Shown here piece after piece: positions 19,391-32,700 of a stretch of DNA of 64,000 nucleotides. Source of the DNA: Liolophura sinensis (lineage: Eukaryota > Mollusca > Polyplacophora > Chitonida > Chitonidae); NCBI RefSeq assembly GCF_032854445.1, contig NC_088303.1, positions 36,649,501-36,713,500 on the forward strand. Reading direction: 5' to 3'. Position numbers and translations under genes: made by a program. Position 1 is the stretch's first letter. The number at the start of each line of letters is the position of its first letter. Below the pieces are notes generated by a model that worked only from the letters and a program-made list of their open reading frames with translations, was not told the origin of the DNA and made no database searches.

Positions 19391-20669
19391 AACAACATGG
19401 CCTCCACATTCTATAATCCGGCCATTGACAATGTGCGGTGGACTGTTTGCTAGTACCAGCATGGTACACTTACCTACATGTAAGGATACTCAATGATAAT
19501 GCAGATCAAAGGTCTTCACTAGTAAATCTATGACCATTTAAATTTAATCATTACAGTACTTGTACCATAATGTATTATCAGCACAATTTAACTACAGTGA
19601 TTTTAGTCTTGAATTAACTTACAAAAAAGGCAGGTGCATGTCCTGCCAGACACAGTCATCACATAATCTGTTCACAAGCACACATAAATGATCACCTTGG
19701 TGAGAATTTTCTAAACAGTCTTCTTTGACTGGGAATAATAAAAGAATGTATTTCCACCCAACATTATAAGTGAATTGTTTTCCTGTCAAGTGACATCATG
19801 TGGGAATCACACTTGATAATTACAGTACCAGTACATGAGCACATGCTTAGCCTACAATACCTATCCAAAATTAGCAACAAAACTTACTGCTGTTTTGGAC
19901 ACCATGTTTGCAGCAACTTTAATGTGGGAGACGGGAAAAAAAATTGGGACAGTCTGCTCTATCATACAGAACTGTTTGGATACTCTCTTTTGCACCTTAT
20001 GCGCATGAGTAATAAAATTGTGGTATGTCCACTACCAACCCATACAATATTATATCATTGTACAACATAAATACTTTAATCCAAAACAGTGTAAATTTTT
20101 ATAAACTCTTCTTGGCAATAAAACAAAACAACAAACATAGATCATCAACTACAAGAATTAATATTGTGAAACATTAATATGTTTGATATCAAAGGTAGAT
20201 GCAGTCTGTTCAAGTTAAGATCTACTGCTTTAGTATCCAAATGTAATGAACAACTCTTTTAAGGGTTTCCACTTTGAACATGTACATGTAGCGTTGCAAT
20301 GTGTTTTCAGGACTATGACAACAGTCAAAGAGGCAAGACTGAAATAAAACTTTGGTGGTAATAAAATTAAAAAAGAAAACAAAAAAATTATAAATTTCAA
20401 AACGCTGATTTCAGTTCACAAAATAAAACATGAAGTTCAAATACAATAAACTTTTTTTTAGTTCATACTTTAACACATAGAGCACTTTACGGTATTTTCA
20501 TGGCTAGAATACAATGGTTAAACATTACGAAGTCAACATAAAAGTCAACTTTGAAAATCTCTTTGTGATATTTGGGTGATATACCAGAAACAACAAGATG
20601 ACCATACTGGAAGTTTTGAAAGATGCCACTCCCTAAATGTTACATATCTCCACGACGATCTTAGCACTG

Positions 20670-20937
20670 CTATGTTACATACATAGGCATATATATTTTA
20701 GCATTTTGATGATTGTTTATTTCTTTAGAAGTGACTTTGACTTTAACACTCCCGATGCGTCTCAGGTACTGTACAATGAATGGAGTTGACGTCAGTGTGA
20801 TGGCTATTCTAGCTGGGGCAAAGACTTTATGTACAGCATAGGCCATCACAAATGTGCTGGCACCTTTAGCCACCTGGGACCCTATAAAGGATTCACCTAC
20901 GCCTAGTTTTCCCAAGAGGGCAGCCACATCAATGCCG
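20670..20937 (-). CDS. FAM210B: FAM210B-like exon 2: rest of DUF1279 and C-terminus
   Basis: The acceptor is a long T tract plus 'cag'. The exon completes a split Ser codon and reads GIDVAALLGKLGVGESFIGS, with TPFIVQYLRRIG near the domain end, then a short basic tail ending in TAG at 20670-20672. Confidence 0.92.
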
Positions 20938-23900
20938 CTGAAAAAAAAAAAAGAGAAAAAAAATCATAATTTTTTTTAAAGAAATTCCCAATAGATGAAA
21001 ATTCATGTACACCATGAATATACATATATAACACTGGACTGTGGATATTACTGCTATATTCTGTACACCGTACTGGGAACGTCTGCCAGCAACCATATCC
21101 CCCCCCCCCCCAAACCATAATGCTGGCCCACGTCGTATAAGTGAAATATTCTTCAGTATGGCGTAAAACACCAATCAAATAAATAAATAAATATATTCTA
21201 TACACCACTTAAAGGATATGTGAAATATAGTTTTCATTTCTTAAAATGATGTATGTTGTGTTACTTGGACTAACATATAAACTACAAAAAACCTTATCAG
21301 TCTTCTTCTTAGGGAGTAAAAATGGCTGTGAACTACATTTTCATAAGATTCCAGCAGCCAGTCCTGAAACTAGCCTGCCGTGGTGACATCAGCAATGATA
21401 GCTGTCAAAACAACTCTGTTTGGTGGTGGTGGTGGTGGTGGTGGGGTTAGACAAAATCAGAAGCTAAGCTAGTAGTGCGTTGTCAGTATGTTCATCAATG
21501 ACAGTCATTTCCAAATATTCCTGACCAATGATGGAAAATTTGCATAAAATAGAAAATCCACCGGGAAACCATCAAAGCTCTGAAAGAAGCTACCTGACAA
21601 ATTTGAGGTAAAGCAGTAGTTGATCTAGACTAATGGAGCTGGATCTGAACATACTACATCGTCCAGAAACTCTACCATACTTTAACCTGAAAATGAAAGC
21701 AAGATGCATGTTCAAAGTAGGGTGAAAATACAAGGGAAAGATACATGTAACTCACCCGAATGGTTAAACCTTATATGTCAATACAGTACCTGCATGCATA
21801 GCACATAAATCGCCTTGGCAGCATAAATCTACTACTTTAACTGTGACAATAAATTACATAGTATGAGAGAAAAACAGCATTCTAGTGAAATTAAATCAAA
21901 CAACAACTCAATGCCAATCACATCTAGTTTGCATACCTAGGAATCACAAGAGATTCAAACTGAAAATGGTCATAGATGGTAAAGCAATGACGTTGTCCTT
22001 TTTTTAAAAATTTTTTTTGGTTGTTGGTTTTATTTGGTAGACTTTTATTATAAACTACCATTATTTCTATATACACGTATATACACCCAATTACAATGTA
22101 CATGTATACAGCACAACATCTTTACAATAAGCCTTAAGGAATTGACTAGAGTTATCCCCCTTTAGAATTCAGCTACATGTACAAGGGTAATTTCAGGTAT
22201 CAAGGTGTAAATGCAAAACAGTTAACAAATAATGATAAATGTTCAGTGTGTCTTCAAGCTGATCATGCTCTATAAAAGGTGTAGTATCTCAAACTTACTT
22301 TTGCTGGTAAAAATCCTGACTTAAAAATTTGTGCAATTCAGATTAAGTTTGCAATGGAATTTTACAGTTGTGTTGGTATAAATACTGTACCTGGGACCAG
22401 TACACTGTACCTAGTCCCAGTATACACAGATGAACAATATTACATGTACATGTATGAGCTCTTCAATTTTGGTGAATTCTATTGTAGGTTTACAAACAAC
22501 ACTTCCCACAATTACAAATACCTACCATGTCGAAAAAAATCTCATGATCTACTATCTACATTTAATATTTACAAATTTGGCACAAAATGAATAAGGCATT
22601 GATTATTACTTAGGAAATGTCCTCGTTAAGATTTCAAAAACATAAGTTCTAATGGCCAAAATCAGATTAAAACGGGCTTATGGATAAACACTTCACCAGT
22701 ACTGATTACGCAACTTTGTGACTTTTAGCATGTGATGGGGCGAATGAGTTTTAGTCAAAAATTCAAAGCTCCAAATAAAATACTTTGCTCCGGAGAGTTT
22801 AAAATTTATCCACTGATTCTTTGCTGCTGAGCAATCTGCTTGTCACAATTTCAGTTCTCTCCTGTTCTGAGTTTGGCTTTTTAAGGATTAGCAATTTATG
22901 ACTTGAGTTGCCTGATAAACATGGTCCCAGCATCAAAAAGCTGTCAGACTTAAGTCTTCAGCTGAAGTATTGTTTCTGAATTTGGATTTGAACGTCACAG
23001 CTAATTTTCATTTTTATCATGAAAGTCAATGACAATTCTTAATACTAAAATTAAAATTTTTGTGACAAATTTATGATACCACCCCGGGCATTTAAACACA
23101 AGATGACACTTAATGTCCTCGTCTGTATTCCTGCACTAGAACCTACTGCAGACATTGCGACAAGCCTGATGGTACGCTGTACATAGTTCTCAGGTAGCCG
23201 GCCTCCACTAGGTAGAGTCTAGTCCCAGTACAATGACTGTTGGTTGAGAAATATTTAGATATATGCCATGTTTATGTCTGCTCAACCCACAGCCAAAAAC
23301 CGACAATGTTTTCTCAATGGTGGGGGACTGAATAACCACTCCACTTACCCCTAGCTGGTCAAATCCACATCGTAACATCACCCCGTCCATTCACCACACA
23401 AAGTTTTGCAATGATAATCCAATTAAGTATCGTTTCGGGCGTAAAATGTATCCTAACATTTCTCAACCAACAGTCAGTGTACTCAGACTAGATAGAGCCT
23501 AACACTGATCTTGTTTAACTTCACACCAGTCTTAATGTATATTACACACTTGAATCCCCAAGTTAGTCTGTTCTCAAAAAGTGTCAAAACTGGAATCAAC
23601 ACACCATCTTTTACCTATAATCTATTCATAGAAGCTTTTGAAACCAATGCCCACAATGTTTCCTTTCTTCCAACAGAACTATTTGTTGGGAATTTCTTTT
23701 GCATTTTAAGGGAAATTTGGAATTCAAATATATGCTCTAGTAATTGGATTTCGTTGTCAACAGCCAATACTTCAAACTACCAGCTTGTACATTTACCTAA
23801 GGTTCGAATTCAAAACACGGCATTGGTTGGTTTTAGTTGTTAGAATCAAAAGTCTGAATTACTGTTAAAAAATGATTTACTTCAAGTTATGTAGGTTTTC

Positions 23901-25413
23901 ACAACTTTAAAACCAGCATGACAAGGGGAATCATTGCAAACCAAACATTCGGAAAGGGTAGAGTTATAAAGGTATGAAGTCCAGGACTCTACAAAACAAT
24001 GGAGAGCCCTGTCAGGCTGGGGCCATCACAACGTCTCAATATATAGTACTTATCACAATAACTTCAAGACATGAATAAGACTTCAGACTATCCAGGGTCA
24101 CCACCACAGTAATGCATTCAAGTAAGCTGACAGGTCTAATGACTATGAAACTGAAGAGGCAAGTACCTGGATACGAGCAAATAAAATCCACCCAAAGAAA
24201 TGAGAGAGATTCCGACATGAAACACAACGACAATGGCACCATAGTCTTTGACAGCTCTCTTCAGCTTTTCCTTCTGAGTCAGGACTGGGACAGGGTCTGG
24301 ATTTGGGGGAGATGTGGGACCCGTGGAAAAGGAGCGGGTAACTCCACTCATACCCACCTGACCTGCCGATGTGCTGTAATATTTTTTGGCGATGTTTCTA
24401 ATCAGGTCGTCTTGTTCCTTTAACACCTGTGAGAGAGACTTTCTCCCTCCTTGTATCCCCTGCAACTGCTCCGCACAGTCTCCGAAACCAAAACGCTGAC
24501 AGTTCTTAAACCACAGTCGAAACTGTTCGCAGTCTTCGCCCTGGATGCCCTGTGGACATGGGTCATCTAATCCCAGCTCTCCCAGCTGAGAATCCAAAGG
24601 TTCAGAAGCCCCTGTCGCCTGCCTGTAGTCAGCCGCTATTTGCCGGATTAACTCCTCTTGCTCTTGCAGGACTTGGGCCAAAGTCTTTCTACCAGTTTGA
24701 ATCCCCTGGAGCTGATCTTCGCAGTTGGCAAGTCCATAACGCCGACAGCTGTCCAGCCACAGCTTGAACTGGACGCAGTCATCGCCTTGAATTCCCTGTG
24801 GGCAGGGCTCTGTTTCATACTCTCCCTGGAGAGACTGCACCATAGCTCCCACTGCATACAACCGTGCCGATGTGGAGAACTGACGTGACGGGTGCATGTT
24901 CTCCAGCTTGTTTGCCACATACTTCTGCTCACTAGAACTGCGTCCCTGTGGCATGTTCAGGTGAACTGGTGACCTTCCAGCTGGGCTGAAAGGCTCTGGG
25001 ACATTGGTCTGCATACAACTCGACAAACTAACATGACCACTGTTGTCATACTCTTGACTGCAACTTTCTTTTTCCTTTCCCTGCTCAGTTTGTCCAGCAG
25101 TTGCATACGGAGGTGGGGTGTCACATATACTGCTACTTTTGCGGGCCACGTAGTGATAGTCCACTGCCGCTGACAGAACTTCCAGCGAATGATTGTGAGC
25201 GAATTCGTGTTCCCCACCCTGGTATCCCTGAACAGACGGTGGAACATCCCAGTGTGCTGAAGAGCCCGTGTTTTTGCTCTGCTTGTCATCCCCTGAAGAC
25301 CGCATTGACATAGCGCGGCCATTACTCGCGCCGCAAACTCTCTCTGGTCTTAAATAATTCAGCAAAACTTTCTTTCCTACCTTAGGAGAAAGCGAAAGGG
25401 ACCGAAATGCCAT
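20670..25413 (-). CDS. FAM210B: FAM210B-like mitochondrial membrane protein (DUF1279)
   Basis: Two coding exons on the minus strand, 25413-24167 and 20937-20670, joined at GT-AG; 1515 bases, 504 residues. The ATG at 25413 opens a presequence-like N-terminus (MAFRSLSLSPKVGKK), rich in Ser and basic residues. Residues about 380 to 475 form the DUF1279 domain: KEKLKRAVKDYGAIVVVFHV, GISLISLGGFYLLVSSGID, and after the junction GASTFVMAYAVHKVFAPARI. The wording is FAM210B-like rather than FAM210A-like. Family knowledge: FAM210B is a mitochondrial membrane protein linked to metabolism and erythroid development. Here the protein is far longer than vertebrate FAM210B (about 190 aa). The extra part carries two copies of a C-X8-C-X9-C-X7-C module (Cys 204/213/223/231 and 286/295/305/313). 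It is head-to-head with ZNF236. Confidence 0.92.
20938..24166 (-). other. Intron of the FAM210B-like gene
   Basis: 3.2 kb with no coding features. It contains a partial family-1 SINE (21076-21195, with a poly-C expansion), a GGT repeat (21421-21444) and otherwise unique AT-rich DNA. Confidence 0.8.
21076..21195 (+). mobile_element. Partial SINE, family 1
   Basis: It has 'gggaacgtctgccagcaacc', a poly-C run in place of the usual 'gggtttccccc' region, then 'ccataatgctggccc', 'gtataagtgaaatattcttc' and (AAAT)n. Confidence 0.8.
24167..25413 (-). CDS. FAM210B: FAM210B-like exon 1: presequence, duplicated Cys module, start of DUF1279
   Basis: A large exon with donor 'gtactt' (24166 downwards). 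Each repeat begins PCPQGIQG and continues with QF.LW...C and QLQGIQ.GRK, then a heptad-like VL.EQ..LIR. The repeats start 82 residues apart. Arg-X-Phe-Ser-Thr motifs, like mitochondrial processing sites, occur at about 177 (RQFSTSA) and 360 (RSFSTGP). Confidence 0.9.
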
Positions 25414-26709
25414 TCTGTCGCCGAAGATTATGAACAAATTACCCCTGCACAATCACTGCACATCAGTACGTCTTCCCAGCGATTAGATAATCTTTAAGGT
25501 GCGAGTGCACGCAAACGTTTCAGCACACATCGGTTTTTTCTTTCACAGCTGGGACAACCTTATAATATGGACGCACACGACCGAGACACGGAGAATGTAA
25601 CTCGCCGAACTAGGTCAAACAGCATGTTTACATCACGTGATAATCTAGCATTCAATATCGACCTTGTGGTTATGTGCGTTGAAGGCACCAAAATATAAAC
25701 GTGAGAAAAAGTTTATAGCAGATGGTTGAGTCTGATGATGTAAATAATAGCACCCATAAAAAACACCCATTAAAGCCATCAATCATGATTGTAGCGCATG
25801 CATCGGTCGGTCGTTGGAAGTTCAGTTCTTGCTTTCGTCGATCGCTTTGTCACTATAGTCACAAGATTAAAATCCATATTAATATGATCCATGCATGTAA
25901 ACTAGCTGGCTATATGTACTAAAGTAGGCCGATAAAATGTGATTACCGCTATATATACAGAATTTACTTATTTTACTACATATTAATAAGATTCGATGAT
26001 TTAATGATGATTGACTCAGTGCCTGGATTTGCAGACAAGCATGCATATGAGAATCATGGATATGTATGCTGTTCAGTAACCTTAGCACTCTTAGCACTAC
26101 AATTTAGTAGTGTAAATAGGTTGTAGCAATTTAATGGAATATATTTATCAGTAGTAGTATCACTTAGGTGTATATACATGTAAGTACGGGTAGTGTATAT
26201 CTTCATCTTTTATGACGCATCTTTTTTTTTTTTAGAAAAACTATGTTAGTGTCTTTCCACAAATCAGTTCTTTATTTTTCTTTTGTCATTTGGCACTCAG
26301 TAAAAAAATGATCATTGAGAAAAACGACAATATTAGAGGTTCTATATGTTCGGCCTTAGCACATACATCTTGCTAAGCAGGTGCGTCTTTCGACCTAACT
26401 CCCGCACTCAGCAGTGCTGTGGCTTCCCTGGACTATTTTGTTATGTTAGCTTCAGCCCTGAGACAGATGAAGTTCAAACGCCTCTAAAAGAGACTTTTTT
26501 TTTGCTTTTGAGATGTACAAATCCCACCAGTCATATTCGATGTTATTAAATCAATGTAGGTATTCTAGAAAATCTATTTCTTCCCACATTTGGCGGCATT
26601 TGGTTGGCAAAGTCAATGCGAGTATCATCCGGGCAACTTGTATGGGAGCCTCGGTTTGGGATCGGTTGTCCAGAATCACCGCCATATTTGTTAACATTTT
26701 CAGGGAATT
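25414..26709. promoter_or_regulatory. Divergent intergenic region, probable bidirectional promoter
   Basis: The start codons of the FAM210B-like gene (25413, minus) and ZNF236 (26710, plus) lie 1.3 kb apart and diverge. The part next to the FAM210B-like gene is richer in CpG than the surrounding DNA and has a CACGTG E-box (about 25635-25640). An in-frame stop (TAA 26692-26694) just before the ZNF236 ATG marks 5' UTR. No TATA box was clearly placed. Confidence 0.45.
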
Positions 26710-26761
26710 ATGTCCCTGGAAACGAACACCGAAAGCCATATTCAAGTTGAAAGTGTATCAG
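26710..26761 (+). CDS. ZNF236: ZNF236 exon 1 (start codon)
   Basis: ATG, then [16 protein letters not shown] and one base of a Val codon; donor 'gtatgt'. An in-frame TAA at 26692-26694 rules out a further upstream start. The phase-1 end fits exon 2, which opens with 'tg' and needs exactly one base before it. Confidence 0.82.
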
Positions 26762-29700
26762 GTATGTCAAGGAAAGGAAATGAGATATTACTCCATCATA
26801 ATAAGTGGAAAAAACAGTAATTAATGGTGGTGAAAATCAGCTGACGTTGTAGTTCCTTTTGGCCAACATTGCGCGCTCTGAACGATGGCGCAGTAATACC
26901 ATCTAACAACAGGCGCAGATATACATTAACCTGGCGGCTGAATCTTTGCTCAGGAATCGTCACTTTGGCCTTATTTCCTCAACCGTGGAAATATAGTGAA
27001 TCTCGCGGTTACATGTTAACTACACTAGCATGACTAAGGCTCGATTACAAGGCTGGACTTCCGCTTGAAGTTAATTTTACTCAGTCAAAATACGTTGTCA
27101 TGAAGATTGAAGGAGGCGACTGGGCTATTTCCATTTGCACTCTAACTTTCCTATAAAACGTTTTCGATGTGTGTCATTTTTTCATTGACGCACTTATTTT
27201 TCCTGTGTGAAACTGACAGGTGACAAGATACTCAAACTTGTAGCTATGAACTAAGCTTTCCATCAGACGGATGTGTTTTCCAACATTTACCACAATAATG
27301 TGGAAACATTGAAGTAAACTAGACAGTGCATGTAGCGAAGTAGCCCCGAAAGACTCCCAACTCCTTTTCTTATACTGGCCTAGCGTCATTGGAGTCTGGA
27401 CGCATACAATGTTAATTTTGTTATCAAGGAAGGTCCAGGCCGATTGTCTTTGTTATCGAACAAGTCTTGCGCAAATAAAAGGCACCAACCTAAACATCAG
27501 CTTTATGTACCCACCGCATCGCCACTGCACATCCTTCCTCGATTCAGAATAGATTAATTATAGCCATGAAGGCGCCCATGGTATACCCTAATCCGCGAAT
27601 GCCACCATTTTCCCACCGCTCCTCTAAGAAGCAGGACGTGCGTAGTTCTTTAACATGGGGGTATTTGCGGAGGAGCATATACCGGGGAAGCCTTCATGGC
27701 AATAATAAATCTATTTTAAGTCGAGTAGACACGTATGGTCATATGACGTTAAACCCCAAGCACTCATTCACTCGCTCACTCGTTCACCAACGACGCTAGG
27801 CCAGTGTAAGGAAAGGAGTTGGGGTCTTTCGGGCTAGTGACGAAGCCATGTTACATGTATCTTCTTTTCCAGTCAGATTGTAGAATGTGTAAGAGTTGTA
27901 AAGAATAGGGTTAGTATTTAAATGTGAATTTCCACATGCATTGTGATGTAATTTTGTTCCCATGGTCACACGCTTTAAATGATTTTTTTTTGTGGTTTAA
28001 ATTGAATGGGGAGATGTTCAATTTGCATTACAAAGAAAAACAGTGGAATAAGACGTTAATCATTTTAGATACTGTCATGTGTCACTGTTACAGATGAGAT
28101 TTCTGCACTGCAGTATTCTCGGTTCATGCATTTTTGAAAGGACTTCGATACTTTGTTGTAAAACGGCCAGGTTTAGAACTTCCATTAGACCGCGTGTCGG
28201 GCCTGTAGCCTGTTTATACCACTACACCACTTATGTAGTTTGTGCTAGAATGTGGTTTTTAGACGTTTGTAAGACATTTATTGACTTGAACATAAATATT
28301 TAAATTCTGCCTATTTCAGTGGAGGAGTATGCCCAGTACTTGGCTCAGGTTCAATCTGTGGGGCAGGGGGTGGTGGAGGGAGAGACTGTTACTCTAGTAC
28401 ATGCTGCCGGGGAGCCAGACTGTCACCAGACAGTACTGGTCACCCAGCACGATGGCACCACTGACCTGGGTCAAGCCATTGAGGCAGTCACAGCCTCCAA
28501 CCCCAATGCCACGGTGTATGTCACCCATCATGCCCTGGAAGGATCAGATGCGGATGCCCAATATGCCCGGGCCATGGGGCTGCAGCCGGGCACGGTCCTG
28601 GTGGCGCACACGGCGACGGATCTGGGGGCGATGGAGGGCCTGGATACAGAGACGCTAACAGCTATTCATCCCACGGGATTGTTCCTCTCCCAGGTGCCAC
28701 AACCTGAGCCACAGCCTCTCAGCAGTCAGATCAAGAAACCAGTGGGAAAGGTGAGCTGTCGTATTTATTCTTCCCTTGCTCTGATTTACAACATCTCGAC
28801 CACATACTGACCTCCATTTTTACCCTCACATGACCGTTTTGCAGCACTGTCGTCTACTAGCCAATTTATACTGTGGTGGTTTATGTATGTAAGAAAAAAT
28901 TGCAACTAGATGTTATATATTTTTTAATTTTATAACTCCAAGCATGACGGAAGAAAAGAATTCAGCAACCTAAAATTCAATAAATAAAGGCTGTTGTTAT
29001 AGGCAAATTGATGTTATAAATATTACTTTTGATGGCTTGGTGCTGAAACTTATTTTTTTCCAGTAGCATATCATGCTTAAAAATTTTTCCAAGAGTATGA
29101 GAATCAATTTTAAGGGAAATGTAAGGGGTGGTATCTCAAAAAGTACTACATGCATTGAAGTTTTACATGACTCAAGGGTGCTCTGTGTAAAATATCAAAT
29201 TCAAGAGTTCAGTGCTTTATGTATTGAGCCGAAGTACCCTTGCTACCAAGTCTAAGTTATTGAACCAAACTACATGGTACAGTGTATTAGTCGCACAGGG
29301 TATTTCAAAATTCCTGTTTCATGTAGGCATTTTCGAATTTGACTGGTTTACTTCAAGTTGCAAGAAAGGTTTGTTTCCATTTCTTGTCATTTATTATTGG
29401 CCAGAAATACACGTTGATAGCTCATCTTAGATATATGACAATTTTTTTGCCCAAAGCGCTACTATAAGGCAGAGAAAAAACCCTCCTGAGGAAACCCTGA
29501 AGTTTCTATAGCGCCACAAGCAAGACTGAGGCCTGTAGTTGCTCATTCTTGAAAGAAGTTGTTTGGGTAAATTACATTTTTAATATGTCTGTGGTTTCTT
29601 TCAGGGCCCCTACACATGCGAAATCTGCTCAAAGGTGTTCAACAAATGGAACCAGCTCCAGAGGCATGTGAAGTCACACGATGAAGATAAACCGTTCCGT

Positions 29701-32700
29701 TGTCATCACTGCTCCAGCTCATTCAACATGGAGGACAATCTTCGGCTCCACCTGGCCACACACGTGGGAGAGAATGAGGAGCCAACATGCCCAGAGTGTG
29801 GCAAAAAGTTCTCGCGTATCGCCAGTCTGAAGGCCCACATCATGTTGCACGAGAAGGAGGAAATCTTGATGTGTCCAGAATGTGGAGATGAATTCAGTTT
29901 ACAGGTAGGTCAGCTTCTGGTTTATGGGTCATATGCGCAGCTTGGTGGTCATTTTACAAAGATACATTCTTGATGTTTATGATGGTTCATTGTACAACTA
30001 TATTTGTTGTCCCAATGTTGAGTAGCCAACCAATGTGAACAGGTGTAGAGATGTGTGTCTGTCCAGGCGGAAATGTAGACACTCAGTTTGAAATAGATTG
30101 AGTTGATGTACTGATGTACTCAATACTTTTGCTGGTTTGTGTATTAGAGTTGTTTCCCCTTGGTTTACTTGGAGTATTATTTTATTTGATTTATGTGATT
30201 GGTGTTTTACGCCGCACTCAAGAATGTTTCATTGACGATGGCCATGGTGGGAGGAAACTGGGCAGAGCCCGGGAGAAACTCAACGATGTGCAGGTTGCTA
30301 GAAGACCTTCACAAATACGTCAAGAAAAACAGCCAGCATGAGCTGGATTTGAACTCACAGCGACTACATTGGTGAGAGGCTCCTGGGTCATTGTATAAAC
30401 ACCTCGGCCACATAGGCCCGCCTGCAGTAATAAAGATTGAAATGTATGAGTTAGGCTATTACATTTATTTTTTATTTTTATGACCTCTGTGTGACCTCCA
30501 TAGACCAGATCTGTTCTGCTATGAGCTCATCATGATGATCACTGGATGAACATTGGATAAAAATGAAATGTTTCTTCAATCTTCAGTAACAGTTGCATTA
30601 ATATTATTGATGATGATCGGTGAATTTACTGGATATTTTCTCAAGGTAGTAACTTTTACTGTTTCTACACTGTCACTGTAAAAGTGTATGTTACAATGGG
30701 TTTTGGTTCACTTAGTCTAGTGGTTAGAGTGTCTACCTCAATGTTGGGAGACCTGGGATCAAACCCGGTTGGGTCATACCAAAGACTTTTAAAATGGTAT
30801 TTCTTGTTGCGTTGACAGGCAAGAGCAAGGAAATGAGAACGGTTGGCCCAATGTCAGTAAAATGTGACTGGGTGGGATGTCAGTGACTGGTGTCTTTGGC
30901 ATGATACTTTAGTTGTTGCAGCACCTTGGTGCCATGGACACCTGACGACTCCTCGTCATTATACGACCAATACAATTGTTAAGTTCGACGTAGAAATCCA
31001 AGCATACATACATAAATGGAGTATTAATGATGTGTTGTAGAGTCAGTTGGACCGTCACATTAGAGAGCACCGTGAGGAGCAGGAAGGAACGAGGACCTTT
31101 CCCTGCAGACAGTGTACCCAGGAGTTCCCACGCCTCACTCTACTGAGGGAGCATATGAAACAGCACTACCGGATCAAGTAAAACTTTATTAATGTCCAAG
31201 TGAATTCTTGACTTCCTTGTAAATGATCTAGCTGACACAGTTTCTGTTTAATCTAAGAAAGAAAAAATAACTCTTGAATGTGGCCTTAAACAACAATCAA
31301 ATAAATAAAACATCAGGTGAAAATAGTCATTAATTGTTTGTATTCCTGTAAGTATTTTATGAAAGAAGCTTGTATAACAGACTTGTTTTGTTACCAGAGT
31401 TAAAACCTGTCGTTTGTTGGTTTGCAGATCATCGTTACACCATCGTTCCTACAAGCGCAATGTGGACCGCTCTGGCTTCAGCCATAAATGTCCCACCTGT
31501 GGTAAAACATTCCAGAAACCTAGTCAGCTGGAGAGACATAATCGTATACATACAGGTAAGTATGTGAAACTGTCCTGAATGATTGATGATGCCATTTTAA
31601 ATCTGTGGAGACCCATTTAAAGTGACCTTAGATCTTTGGGCAATGTTCATACCCGCATAAAAAATTCAAATCATTGATGCACTGAAGTAGTCTTCTTTGT
31701 GTAGCAGTGAAAGAAATGTTAAAGATCTTACAGTCATGGAATAACATATGTTCTTGCATGTAAATTCATCATTACACCATGCCAAATTAACTTGTTTTAC
31801 GGGCGGAATAAATCTTTTTTTTTTTTTCGAGATCTGACGTTAGCCAGTGTCTCTTTAGTGGCAAGGCAAGGTCTGCGCGAGCGAAGCTACATATACTCTT
31901 GCAAACCGAGTCACTTGATTGTGTCACCTGCCACAAAAGTTGATCCAAACATTTGAGTATTGCAGGAAAAATTGAGTAGAGATCTGTAGATATCTGTACT
32001 AGGAGTAGAAGTTTGAAAGCTATTCTATATTTTTAAGTGAACAGTGTTTTATTTTAAAACATTAAAGTGTAAAACATTTTTTTTAGGAGGGTCCAGAAAG
32101 GTCTTTGCACTTCCGTTTTGACGGTCTTTGCTCATGTTTTAGAAAAATCATTGACCTAGTTCTTGTTCCGTGCCATCCATTAAATAAACTTTTAAACTCT
32201 AATCTTTCCTTTTAGAGGTTACAGATTATTGCTAGACAAAACAGGCCTACTTGTTGTATTCTTGTGTGACAGAAGCCAAGTTTAAGTGTTGGGCTTAAAC
32301 TTGGCACAAAGTCACATTCAGAGAAACATTTACCAGACCAGGGAAATAGGAGCCCCACACCCTTTGTAAGATGATCTGTGCCACAGATATGTAACTGAAC
32401 TTTTTGTGCTTGAAGGGTTGTAAAGGCTTGAATTAATCCGTTCCTTGAAACTTTGCTTGATTGTGATATGAGAAAATGTGACGGTGTCTGGGACCTGTGT
32501 TGGTTTGTGGGAGCTATTTCTTTGATGCGCATTTCCATGGCTAAATCTAATAAAGGGGATGTTTAGCAGTCATTTTTAAGGCGCGCGATTGCGCTTACAC
32601 CCCTTGGTGCACGCAAGCATTCAGCAGGGAGCTCATTTAATTGCACCTTAAACTCTTGAGTAGAAATTTTTTTCATTAGAACAGGTGAAGTGCAACTACA

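Larger units (their letters stand above)
18241..20669. other. Probable 3' UTR and downstream region of the FAM210B-like gene
   Basis: No coding feature. On the minus strand, candidate AATAAA signals are at 18831-18826 and 18387-18382, which would give a 3' UTR of about 1.8-2.3 kb. The region holds a tRNA-Leu/Ser-like SINE fragment (18600-18758) and a 21-bp tandem repeat (19311-19390). Confidence 0.4.

Noticed and set aside
25450-25452. Upstream non-ATG start for the FAM210B-like protein
   Set aside because: It is a TTG; the first ATG in frame (25413) opens a convincing mitochondrial presequence.
28319-28321. Start of ZNF236 at exon 2
   Set aside because: The G at 28319 belongs to the acceptor AG. 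A short 5' exon at 26710 with correct phase, a start codon and an upstream in-frame stop explains the gene better.
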